This document shows, piece after piece, positions 1 to 7,372 of a stretch of 64,000 nucleotides of DNA (positions are counted from its first letter, which is position 1; the number at the start of each line of letters is the position of its first letter). Source of the stretch: Coriobacteriaceae bacterium AF08-21 (GTDB lineage: Bacteria > Actinomycetota > Coriobacteriia > Coriobacteriales > Coriobacteriaceae); assembly GCA_027687465.1 (NCBI GenBank), contig JAQCQR010000003.1, positions 62,001-126,000 of the forward strand. Reading direction: 5' to 3'. Made by a program: the position numbers and the translations under genes. The notes under the pieces are model-generated. The model was not told the DNA's origin. It made no database searches and saw nothing but the letters and a program-made list of their open reading frames with translations.

Positions 1-207
1 CTCGTAGCCAGGCTCGCGAAGGTGAACGTGCATATCCACCAGGCCGGGGACGAGGTACTTGCCGGAAAGGTCGCGGACCTCGGCTCCCTCGACGGCGAGA
101 TTCTCGCCGACCTCGGCGATCTTATCGCCGTCAATCAGGACGTCAACGACACCGTCAAGCTCGACGGACGGGTCGACGACGTGGGCATTCTTAAGAAGCA
201 AGGCCAT
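1..207 (-). CDS. pyrC: Dihydroorotase, N-terminal part (runs off window start)
   Basis: Third step of de novo pyrimidine synthesis: reversible cyclisation of N-carbamoyl-aspartate to dihydroorotate by a zinc amidohydrolase in the cytosol. Only 69 residues are visible, but they include the metal-binding signature DMHVHLREPG at residues 58-67, whose two histidines bind zinc and whose arginine binds substrate. The ATG at 207 is preceded by GGAGGTGCC. The gene starts 17 bases inside the end of pyrB, which implies translational coupling in a pyrR-pyrB-pyrC operon. The C-terminal part lies outside the window. Confidence 0.93.
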   Translation of the reverse strand, partial: MALLLKNAHVVDPSVELDGVVDVLIDGDKIAEVGENLAVEGAEVRDLSGKYLVPGLVDMHVHLREPGYE

Positions 208-1135
208 TATCGGCACCTCCAAGCAGCAGATACAGGATAGCCATACGCACGCAGATACCGGCGTAGACCTGCTCCAGGATGACGGAGCGTTGCGGGTGGT
301 CGGCCATATAGGAGTCGAACTCGACGCCGCGGTTGATGGGGCCCGGGTGACAGATGATCGCGTCGGGCTTCATGAGCTTCTCGCGGTCCTTGGTCAGACC
401 GAAGAGCTTGTGGTACTCGCGAATGGTCGGGAACGGGGCACCCTCGAGGCGCTCCTGCTGCACGCGCAGCATATAGACGACGTCCAGCTCGGGCAGGACG
501 GAATCGAGGTCGCTCGTCACGTGGTCGCAGCCCAGAACCTCGGGTGCCGGCGGCAGCAGCGTGCCGGGGGCGACGGCGTAGGTCTCGCAGCCCATAATCT
601 TAAGGGCAGGGATCAGCGAGCCGCAGACGCGGGAGTGCGCGATATCGCCGACGACGGCGACCTTCAGACCGTGGAAGTCACCCTTGTGCTCCCAGATGGT
701 GTACAGGTCGAGCAGGGCCTGCGTGGGATGGTTGTGCTTGCCGTCGCCGGCGCAGATAACGCTCGCGGGCGAGTTCTGCGTGACGATGTAGGGAGCACCG
801 GCGTGCTTATCGCGCACGACGATGCAGTCGATCTTGTAGGCGTTGAGGGTCTCGACGGTGTCGACGAGGCTCTCACCCTTGACCGTGGAGGTCGAGGAGC
901 CGCCAAAGTTGAGGCTGTCGGCCGAAAGACGCTTCTCGGCGAGTTCGAAGGAGCTGCGGGTGCGCGTCGAGGGCTCGTTGAACATGTTGACGATGGTCTT
1001 GCCCTTGAGCGTGGGGACCTTCTTGATCGCACGCTCGTTGACCTCGGAGAACGCCTTGGCGGTCTCGAGGATGAGCTTGATGTCCTCTTCGGAGTACTCG
1101 GTAATGTCGATCAGGTGCTTATGGTTGAACGCCAC
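191..1135 (-). CDS. pyrB: Aspartate carbamoyltransferase catalytic subunit
   Basis: Condenses carbamoyl phosphate with aspartate, the committed step of pyrimidine synthesis. Seen: the carbamoyl-phosphate loop STRTR at residues 56-60, HPTQALLD at 136-143 and HPGPINRG near the C-terminus. At 314 residues it has the normal length. The start is taken as GTG at 1135 because GAGGTGAG lies just upstream; the open frame extends 18 codons further to an ATG at 1189, but that extension runs into pyrR and does not resemble ATCase. No pyrI-like regulatory subunit is adjacent. The gap to pyrR is only 4 bases. Confidence 0.95.
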   Translation of the reverse strand: MAFNHKHLIDITEYSEEDIKLILETAKAFSEVNERAIKKVPTLKGKTIVNMFNEPSTRTRSSFELAEKRLSADSLNFGGSSTSTVKGESLVDTVETLNAYKIDCIVVRDKHAGAPYIVTQNSPASVICAGDGKHNHPTQALLDLYTIWEHKGDFHGLKVAVVGDIAHSRVCGSLIPALKIMGCETYAVAPGTLLPPAPEVLGCDHVTSDLDSVLPELDVVYMLRVQQERLEGAPFPTIREYHKLFGLTKDREKLMKPDAIICHPGPINRGVEFDSYMADHPQRSVILEQVYAGICVRMAILYLLLGGADNGLAS

Positions 1136-1139
1136 GGTA

Positions 1140-1736
<597 letters not shown>

Positions 1737-1762
1737 TCACATGTCTTGACTGCTGACACAGT

Positions 1763-1805
1763 CAAAAAAATAGATGCCCGACCGCTCAAAGCGGACCAGA
1801 CACCC
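1763..1805 (-). terminator. Intrinsic terminator in pyr leader (attenuator)
   Basis: In minus-strand RNA, GGGTGTCTGGTC and GGTCGGGCATC pair around CCGCTTTGAGCGG, with a few mismatches and wobbles, and the stem is followed by UAUUUUUUU. It lies about 40 bases upstream of the pyrR start, so transcription must pass through it to express the operon. The 5' arm overlaps an alternative stem (1802-1849). This is inferred to be the PyrR-controlled attenuator. Confidence 0.75.
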
Positions 1806-1884
1806 ACAGGAAGGGCTGCTCTTTGGCAGCTATGTAATTCCATGTGGGTATCTCGTACCCCTTTAATGGTCAAGGGATAGTGTA
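1802..1884 (-). promoter_or_regulatory. pyr leader: alternative stem and possible -10 element
   Basis: ACCCACA (1843-1849 on the complement) can pair with TGTGGGT (1802-1808), enclosing a smaller hairpin GCTGC/GCAGC. Forming this stem sequesters the 5' arm of the downstream terminator, as an antiterminator would. A TACACT sequence (1879-1884 on the complement) would place the transcription start near 1872, upstream of both structures; no good -35 was seen. The PyrR consensus loop is not obvious. Confidence 0.45.
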
Positions 1885-2089
1885 GCCAACCTCGAGCTTA
1901 ATTGCGAGCATAAATACAGGGCAATCCGAAAACGGAGCCCAATGCTCAATAAACCTATATATATTTGTGGGACGAGCTTGAAAACGCACGCACGAGCTGG
2001 CATAATTCCCTCTGCTGCACGCAAATCGGATCTACGTCCAGGGCCGTGGCGTGGGCACTATCGCCAAAAGAGAAATATCTCTGTGTAGA

Positions 2090-2121
2090 TTACGCACAGG
2101 GAGCTGCTTCTGTGCTATAGT
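2090..2121 (+). promoter_or_regulatory. Probable rpmB promoter
   Basis: A TATAGT -10 hexamer lies at 2116-2121, with only a weak TTACGC-like -35 at 2090-2095 (20-base spacer). It is about 55 bases before the rpmB ATG. The roughly 290 bases between the divergent pyrR and rpmB transcripts (1885-2175) otherwise show AT-rich patches around 1960 and no convincing gene. Confidence 0.45.
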
Positions 2122-2175
2122 TCAGGCTTGTTTGTTAACGCGACATGTTCGTTTGTCGCCCAAGGAGGGTCAGTT

Positions 2176-2364
2176 ATGTCCAAAGTTTGCGAAGTTTGCG
2201 GTAAGCACCCCGTTGCCGGTCGCTCCATCAGCCACTCTCACCGCGTCACCAACCGTAAGTTCCGCCCCAACATCCAGCGTGTCTACGTCGTCGTCGATGG
2301 TCACCGTCGCAAGATGAACGTTTGCTCCACCTGCCTCAAGTCCGGCAAGGTTGCGCGCTCCTAA
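2176..2364 (+). CDS. rpmB: 50S ribosomal protein L28
   Basis: Small basic 62-residue protein beginning MSKVCEVCGKHP, with a second CSTC pair near the C-terminus. This is therefore the zinc-binding (C+) form of L28, which assembles into the large subunit. The ATG at 2176 follows AAGGAGGGTCAGTT; the frame is open further upstream but lacks a ribosome site there. Monocistronic: it has its own upstream -10 and a strong terminator at 2434-2466, and sits alone rather than next to rpmG. Confidence 0.96.
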   Translation: MSKVCEVCGKHPVAGRSISHSHRVTNRKFRPNIQRVYVVVDGHRRKMNVCSTCLKSGKVARS

Positions 2365-2433
2365 ATAAGGTCTTACCAACAAGTACCTCGGACTCTCCGG
2401 GTCAAAGACCTCGCGTTCACATAGAACTTACCA

Positions 2434-2466
2434 AAGGCGTCCTCCCCCACGGAGGGCGCCTTTTTT
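2434..2466 (+). terminator. Intrinsic terminator after rpmB
   Basis: AGGCGTCCTCC and GGAGGGCGCCT form an 11-bp stem (one G:U) around a CCCAC loop and are followed by TTTTTT. It ends the rpmB transcript just before the REP repeats of the RAYT element. Confidence 0.9.
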
Positions 2467-2467
2467 G

Positions 2468-2545
2468 CACTCATTGGGCACTCATTGGGGACAGACTTAC
2501 ATGAGTGCTTTCACGCATTGGGGACAGACTTAGATGAGTGCTTTC
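2468..2545. repeat. Tandem REP copies, left flank of RAYT
   Basis: A unit beginning CATTGGGGACAGACTTA and continuing with GATGAGTGCTTTC or CATGAGTGCTTTC occurs twice, at about 2483-2515 and 2517-2545. A clipped CACTCATTGGG precedes the first copy. The GGGGACAGAC core resembles REP cores found near RAYT genes in other bacteria (general knowledge). Two and a partial copies are too few and too close for CRISPR. Confidence 0.8.
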
Positions 2546-2583
2546 CTAAGCTAACAGTGCATCGAACGGTCCCAATCCATACC

Positions 2584-3360
2584 TCAGGCAGCCTCGTTCC
2601 AGCCAGTGGTGGCCTTGGTCACGCTTGTAGCGCCGATACCGGTGATGCGGGCAATTTGCTTGACCGTGAGATGCGCCCGCCTGAGCCTCAGCAGACAGGC
2701 ATCGCGTTCGGGGCGTGGCAGGGCCTTGAGCAGCGCAGGATCTATGCTCGGCAGGACTTCGCGCGCAACGGAAAGGGCCTCCTCATCGGGGATCCGCCGG
2801 CGTGGAAGAACCTCCACTGACCAGATCCGCCCGGCAACTTCCTTAAGATGCTCGCAATAGCGACGGGAACCCCCGACAATATCGAGCATGGGGGCCGCAT
2901 CACAGATGTCAAAGGGATCGTAGCCCAGCTGGTATGCCCTGAAGCTTGACCAGCGGTAGGCATCGAGCGAGTCGAGCGCGCCTTTTACGGGATTGAGATG
3001 GATATAATCGAGCAGCTGCACTGCCTGCGTGTCTGACTCAACCGCAACCCGCGAATAGCGATTGTCAAACAGATGACCCGTTCTCCCCGTTTTCCCATTG
3101 AAATACTTAGCATATGCCGTCAGTGCGCACTGCATTGCCTTTGAAAGGTTGTCATACGGGTCATCAACCATCAAATGGAAGTGGTTGTCCATAAGGCACC
3201 AGGCCAAAACCGCCACGTCATGGCAGGCAAACCTGTCCGAGATGTCCGATAGAAAACGATAACGGTCGGAATCATCTTCAAAAATGATCTGTTTGGAGTT
3301 GCCGCGGTCAAAGACGTGATAATAGCCGGTGAGCGAAATTTCGCGGGCGCATCGGGGCAT
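2584..3360 (-). CDS. REP-associated tyrosine transposase (Y1/IS200-like, RAYT)
   Basis: 258 residues. The Y1 HUH nuclease fold is shown by YHVFDRGN at residues 14-21, the metal-binding HUH motif DNHFHLMV (HFH at 60-62) and the YAKYFN segment with the likely nucleophile Tyr85, followed by GHLFDNRY. RAYTs nick and join single-stranded REP hairpins. The C-terminal tail (LTVKQIARITGIGATSVTK) looks like a small helix-turn-helix. ATG 3360 is chosen because AAAGGAGAG lies directly upstream. Unlike IS200/IS605 enzymes it has no tnpB partner. The gene looks intact, without frameshift or premature stop. Confidence 0.88.
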   Translation of the reverse strand: MPRCAREISLTGYYHVFDRGNSKQIIFEDDSDRYRFLSDISDRFACHDVAVLAWCLMDNHFHLMVDDPYDNLSKAMQCALTAYAKYFNGKTGRTGHLFDNRYSRVAVESDTQAVQLLDYIHLNPVKGALDSLDAYRWSSFRAYQLGYDPFDICDAAPMLDIVGGSRRYCEHLKEVAGRIWSVEVLPRRRIPDEEALSVAREVLPSIDPALLKALPRPERDACLLRLRRAHLTVKQIARITGIGATSVTKATTGWNEAA

Positions 3361-3490
3361 AATCTCTCCTTTCAAAACTGATCAGGCAACACCTAAAAGG
3401 AGAGAAGCAACGCAAAATGCTGAGCCTGTGACCTATTTATATACAATGAACGACAAAAACATGCCCAAAACGACAAAATGACAAATCGAT

Positions 3491-3539
3491 GTCTGTCCCA
3501 AATGCGTGAAAGCACTCATGTAAGTCTGTCCCCAATGAG
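3491..3539. repeat. REP copy, right flank of RAYT (inverted)
   Basis: The reverse complement of this 49-base block equals 2481-2529 except for one base. It lies about 130 bases upstream of the RAYT start codon. Between the gene and the repeat is an AT-rich stretch that presumably holds the RAYT promoter. Confidence 0.85.
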
Positions 3540-3570
3540 CGGGGCGATGCACTGGCAGATAGTTTTAGTT

Positions 3571-3598
3571 AAAACGCTTCAGTTTATTGAAGCGTTTT
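3571..3598. promoter_or_regulatory. Perfect 11-bp palindrome upstream of adhE
   Basis: AAAACGCTTCA, six-base loop GTTTAT, TGAAGCGTTTT. It lies about 93 bases before the adhE ATG and just upstream of a TATCAT -10 candidate (3646-3651). The position suits an operator for a dimeric repressor. The alternative is an intrinsic terminator closing the region on either strand, since both arms end in A or T runs. Confidence 0.4.
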
Positions 3599-3691
3599 AG
3601 TGTGCCTTTTACGGGAATCTGACCGTTCGCCGAATAATTTCTTGCTATCATGCAAGGCGTAGGGTAAATCTCCGATCGCAAGGAGACACAA

Positions 3692-6340
3692 ATGGTGAAA
3701 AAGTCACCGGAAAACACTACTCCCGCAATTGTGGACAACGTAGAGGCGCTTGAGGCTAAGCTCGCTCAGATGCGAGAGGCCCAGGCGCTTTTTGCTACGT
3801 ACACGCAGGAGCAGGTCGACAAGATCTTCTATGAGGCCGCCATGGCCGCCAACAAGGCTCGTATCCCGTTGGCGAAGATGGCCATCGAGGAGACCGGCCG
3901 CGGCGTTCTTGAGGACAAGGTCATCAAGAACCACTACGCCGCAGAGTACATCTACAACGCTTACAAGAACACCAAGACCTGTGGCGTTCTGGAGCGCGAC
4001 GAGGCTTACGGCATCACCAAGATCGCCGAGCCCATCGGCATCGTGGGCGCCGTCATCCCGACGACCAACCCCACCTCCACTGCGATCTTCAAGACGCTGA
4101 TCAGCCTGAAGACCCGCAACGCCATCATCATCTCCCCGCACCCGGCTGCCGCCAAGTGCACCATCGCCGCCGCCAAGCTCGTGCTTGACGCCGCCGTCAA
4201 GGCCGGCGCCCCCGAGGGCATCATCGGCTGGGTCGATGTCCCCTCCATTGAGCTGACCAACATGGTCATGCGCGACGTCGACATCATCCTCGCCACCGGT
4301 GGCCCGGGCATGGTCAAGGCCGCCTACTCCTCGGGCAAGCCCGCCCTGGGCGTTGGCGCCGGTAACACCCCGGTCGTCATCGACGACACCGCCGACGTGC
4401 TGCTCGCCGTCAACTCCATCATCCACTCCAAGACCTTCGATAACGGCATGATCTGCGCTTCCGAGCAGTCCGTGACCGTCATCGACACCATCTATGACCA
4501 GGTTAAGGCCGAGTTCCAGAAGCGCGGCTGCTACTTCGTCAAGCAGGGTGCCGAGATGGAGGCCCTGCGTGCCGCCATGTTCAAGAACGGCGCCCTCGAT
4601 CACCGCATCCCCGGCATGGCTGCCGCCAAGATCGCCGAGCTCGCCGGCATCGAGGTTCCCGCCAAGACCAAGATCCTGATCGCCGAGGTCACCTCCACCG
4701 ACCCCGCCAAGGAAGAGTTCTCCCACGAGAAGCTCTCCCCGGTCCTGGCCATGTACCACGCCAAGGACTTCCAGGAGGCCGTCGACAAGGCCGAGCACCT
4801 GGTGCTCGCCGGTGGCCCGGGCCACACCGCCTCTCTGTACGTGCACCCCGCCCAGGCCGAGAAGATCAGCCTGTTCGAGCACGTCATGAAGGCCTGCCGT
4901 ATCGTCATCAACACTCCGTCCTCGCACGGCGGCATCGGTGACCTGTACAACTTTGGCATGAAGCCGTCTCTGACCCTGGGCTGCGGCTCCTGGGGCGGCA
5001 ACTCCGTCTCCGAGAACGTTGGGGTGAAGCACTTGATCAACGTTAAGACTGTGGCCGAGCGCCGTGAGAACATGCTGTGGTTCCGCGCTCCCGAGAAGGT
5101 CTACTTCAAGAAGGGTTCCACGCCCGTCGCCCTCGACGAGCTTGGCAACGTCATGGGCAAGAAGCGCGCCTTCATCGTCACCGACCAGTTCCTCTTCAAG
5201 AATGGCAACACCCGCGCCATCGAGGCCAAGCTCGACGAGATGGGCATCGCCCACGACTGCTTCTACGACGTCGAGCCCGATCCGTCGCTGCAGTGCGCAC
5301 GTCGCGGCGCCAAGCAGATGGCTCTCTTTGAGCCTGACGTGATCATCGCCGTCGGCGGTGGCTCCGCTATGGACGCCGGCAAGATCATGTGGATGATGTA
5401 CGAGCACCCCGAGTGCAAGTTTGAGGACATGGCCATGGACTTCATGGACATCCGCAAGCGTATCTTCACTTTCCCCGAGATGGGCAAGAAGGCCTACTTC
5501 GTCGCCGTCCCGACCTCTTCGGGTACCGGCTCCGAGTGCACGCCGTTCGCCATCATCACCGACAAGGAGACCGGCATCAAGTGGCCGCTCGCCGACTACG
5601 CGCTGCTCCCCAACATGGCTATCGTCGACGCCGATAACTGCATGACCGCCCCGCGCGGCCTGACCGCTGCCTCCGGCATCGACGTCATGACCCACGCCAT
5701 CGAGTCCTACGTCTCTATCATGGCTTCCGACTACACCAAGGGCCTCTCCGAGCGCGCTGCTAAGCTCGTCTTCGAGAACCTGCCCTCCAGCTTCACGAAC
5801 GGCGCCAAGGACCCGCATGCCCGCGAGGAGATGCACAACGCCTCTTGCATGGCTGGTATGGCCTTCGCCAACGCCTTCCTGGGCCTCAACCACTCCATGG
5901 CTCACAAGCTCGGCGCCTTCCATCACCTGCCCCACGGCCTCGCCAACGCCGTCATCCTGACCCGCGTTATGCGCTACAACGCCGCCGAGGCTCCCGTCAA
6001 GATGGGTACCTTCTCCCAATATCCTTACCCCAACGCGCTGCACAACTACGCCGAGATGGCCAAGTACTGCGGCATCGAGGGCAAGGACGACAAGGAGGTC
6101 TTCGAGAACTTCATCACGAAGCTCGAGGAACTCAAGGACTTCATCGGTGTCAAGAAGACCATCGCCGACTACGGTGTTGACGAGCAGTACTTCCTCGACA
6201 CCCTCGACGAGATGACCGAGCAGGCATTCAACGACCAGTGCACCGGCGCCAACCCGCGCTACCCGCTCATGAGCGAGATCAAGGAGCTCTACCTGGACGC
6301 CTACTACGGCCGCGAGCCTCAGGACTACGCCGTCTGCTAG
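3692..6340 (+). CDS. adhE: Bifunctional acetaldehyde-CoA / alcohol dehydrogenase
   Basis: 882 residues, the standard length for AdhE. The N-terminal half is a CoA-acylating aldehyde dehydrogenase with its catalytic cysteine in DNGMICASEQ (Cys255) and the NAD region ATGGPGMVKAAYSSGKP. The C-terminal half is an iron-dependent alcohol dehydrogenase: GGGSAMDAGK, PTSSGTGSE and the metal histidines in NHSMAHKLGAFHHLPHG. It reduces acetyl-CoA to ethanol, re-oxidising two NADH during fermentation, and forms spirosome filaments in known cases. ATG 3692 follows AAGGAGACACAA. Monocistronic or with the phosphotransferase downstream; a GC hairpin separates the two. Confidence 0.97.
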   Translation: MVKKSPENTTPAIVDNVEALEAKLAQMREAQALFATYTQEQVDKIFYEAAMAANKARIPLAKMAIEETGRGVLEDKVIKNHYAAEYIYNAYKNTKTCGVLERDEAYGITKIAEPIGIVGAVIPTTNPTSTAIFKTLISLKTRNAIIISPHPAAAKCTIAAAKLVLDAAVKAGAPEGIIGWVDVPSIELTNMVMRDVDIILATGGPGMVKAAYSSGKPALGVGAGNTPVVIDDTADVLLAVNSIIHSKTFDNGMICASEQSVTVIDTIYDQVKAEFQKRGCYFVKQGAEMEALRAAMFKNGALDHRIPGMAAAKIAELAGIEVPAKTKILIAEVTSTDPAKEEFSHEKLSPVLAMYHAKDFQEAVDKAEHLVLAGGPGHTASLYVHPAQAEKISLFEHVMKACRIVINTPSSHGGIGDLYNFGMKPSLTLGCGSWGGNSVSENVGVKHLINVKTVAERRENMLWFRAPEKVYFKKGSTPVALDELGNVMGKKRAFIVTDQFLFKNGNTRAIEAKLDEMGIAHDCFYDVEPDPSLQCARRGAKQMALFEPDVIIAVGGGSAMDAGKIMWMMYEHPECKFEDMAMDFMDIRKRIFTFPEMGKKAYFVAVPTSSGTGSECTPFAIITDKETGIKWPLADYALLPNMAIVDADNCMTAPRGLTAASGIDVMTHAIESYVSIMASDYTKGLSERAAKLVFENLPSSFTNGAKDPHAREEMHNASCMAGMAFANAFLGLNHSMAHKLGAFHHLPHGLANAVILTRVMRYNAAEAPVKMGTFSQYPYPNALHNYAEMAKYCGIEGKDDKEVFENFITKLEELKDFIGVKKTIADYGVDEQYFLDTLDEMTEQAFNDQCTGANPRYPLMSEIKELYLDAYYGREPQDYAVC

Positions 6341-6359
6341 TTTTAGCACGGTTTTTAAC

Positions 6360-6394
6360 GGCGGGGGTGCACGGGTGTTTCACACACCCCCGCC
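6360..6394 (+). terminator. GC-rich hairpin after adhE
   Basis: GGCGGGGGTG and CACCCCCGCC form a perfect 10-bp stem. It is followed by GTCGCTTCTATC rather than a clear U tract, so termination may be partial and allow some read-through into the gene at 6429. Confidence 0.6.
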
Positions 6395-6428
6395 GTCGCT
6401 TCTATCGCATCGTTGAAAGGATGCAACC

Positions 6429-7193
6429 ATGCTGCTACCCGATTCCAAGACCGAGCTCGTCCGCCGTGGCAACAAGGTCGTTTACGACCTGGGCGACAAG
6501 ATCGTCAAGGTCTTTAACGAGACCAAGCCTGTCTCCGACGTGTTCAACGAGGCTTTGAATCTTGCCCGCATCAATGAGTGCGGCATCCGCAGCCCCAAGG
6601 CTCTCGAGGTTTCCCAGCTCGAGAACGCCAACGGCTGGGCGCTCGTGACCGAGAAGGTTCCGGGCACCACCCTTGCCGAGAAGATGACTGCCGAGCCCCA
6701 GCGCTTTGGTGAGTACCTCGAGATGTTCGTCGACCTCCAGATCGAGATCCACGGCTACACCTCCCCGCTGCTCAACCGTCAGCGCGACAAGTTCGCCCGC
6801 ATGATCGACAGCCTTGATCAGCTCAATGCCACCACGCGCTACAACCTTCAGGAGCGTCTGGACGGCATGACCAAGGAGTTCAAGGTCTGCCACGGCGACT
6901 TCAACCCCTCCAACGTCATCGTCGGCGACGACGGCCAGCTCTATGTGTGCGACTGGGCACACGCCACCCAGGGCTCCCCTGCTGCCGACGTTGCCACCAC
7001 CTACCTGCTCTTCGCCCTCAACAGCAAGGATCAGGCTGAGGCCTACCTGGAGCTCTACTGCGACCGCGCCGACATGCCCATGCAGGTCGTGCGTCAGTGG
7101 ACGAGCATCGTCGCCGCTTCCGAGCTCGCTCGTAAGCGCAACGTGAACGATGAGTTCCTGAAGAACTGGATCGACGTCGTCGATTATCAGTAA
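6429..7193 (+). CDS. APH/choline-kinase-fold phosphotransferase
   Basis: 254 residues with the aminoglycoside-phosphotransferase (protein-kinase-like) fold. The Brenner motif HGDFNPSN supplies the catalytic Asp and metal-binding Asn, and CDWAHATQGSPAADVA contains the second metal Asp. N-terminally, KIVKVFNE provides the ATP-binding lysine. Such proteins phosphorylate small alcohols, sugars or antibiotics; the substrate cannot be told from sequence, and resistance should not be assumed. ATG 6429 has GAAAGGATGCAACC upstream. It lies between adhE and a strong terminator, so it may share some adhE transcription. Confidence 0.75.
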   Translation: MLLPDSKTELVRRGNKVVYDLGDKIVKVFNETKPVSDVFNEALNLARINECGIRSPKALEVSQLENANGWALVTEKVPGTTLAEKMTAEPQRFGEYLEMFVDLQIEIHGYTSPLLNRQRDKFARMIDSLDQLNATTRYNLQERLDGMTKEFKVCHGDFNPSNVIVGDDGQLYVCDWAHATQGSPAADVATTYLLFALNSKDQAEAYLELYCDRADMPMQVVRQWTSIVAASELARKRNVNDEFLKNWIDVVDYQ

Positions 7194-7225
7194 TATCTGA
7201 GCGATTTATTTCGCATCGGAGGCAC

Positions 7226-7269
7226 AAAGGGAAACCCCACAGCTCGAATGGGCTGTGGGGTTTTCCTTT
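7226..7269 (+). terminator. Intrinsic terminator after the phosphotransferase
   Basis: An 18-bp stem with one mismatch (AAAGGGAAACCCCACAGC against GCTGTGGGGTTTTCCTTT), with the T-rich stretch built into the 3' arm. It separates the plus-strand transcript from the convergent minus-strand proS operon. Confidence 0.88.
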
Positions 7270-7297
7270 TAGATATCGAGGATGCCACAAGATAAAA

Positions 7298-7342
7298 GGA
7301 CGGCCCCACATCTCCCCGATCTGGAGAAATGCGGGGCCGTCC
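7298..7342 (-). terminator. Intrinsic terminator after proS
   Basis: On the minus strand GGACGGCCCC and GGGGCCGTCC enclose a further paired region and are followed by TTTTATCTT. It closes the long pyrH-to-proS operon about 30 bases after the proS stop. Confidence 0.88.
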
Positions 7343-7372
7343 CGTATATCGAACTACAAGCGAAATCGTCGA

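Larger units (their letters stand above)
2468..3539. mobile_element. RAYT element (REP transposase with inverted REP flanks)
   Basis: A 1.07-kb unit consists of a minus-strand tyrosine transposase gene flanked by the same repeat in opposite orientation. The left copy at 2481-2529 matches the reverse complement of the right copy at 3491-3539 at 48 of 49 positions. The left side also carries a truncated copy (2468-2478) and a further tandem copy (2516-2545). It sits between the rpmB terminator and the adhE promoter and interrupts no gene. This is the usual architecture of RAYT/REPtron loci, where the enzyme acts on its neighbouring REPs. Confidence 0.8.

Noticed and set aside
2468..2545. Possible CRISPR array (tandem units of about 34 bases)
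   Set aside because: Two and a partial copies directly abutting without spacers, and the same repeat occurs inverted across the RAYT gene; this is a REP cluster.
3704..6349. 881-codon open frame on the minus strand, antisense to adhE
   Set aside because: It mirrors adhE codons in a GC-rich genome (Val/Leu/Gly/Asp-rich, low complexity), has no ribosome site and no recognisable domain.
6429..7193. Aminoglycoside resistance gene
   Set aside because: Only the general APH kinase fold is visible; no subfamily-specific features and no resistance or mobile context.
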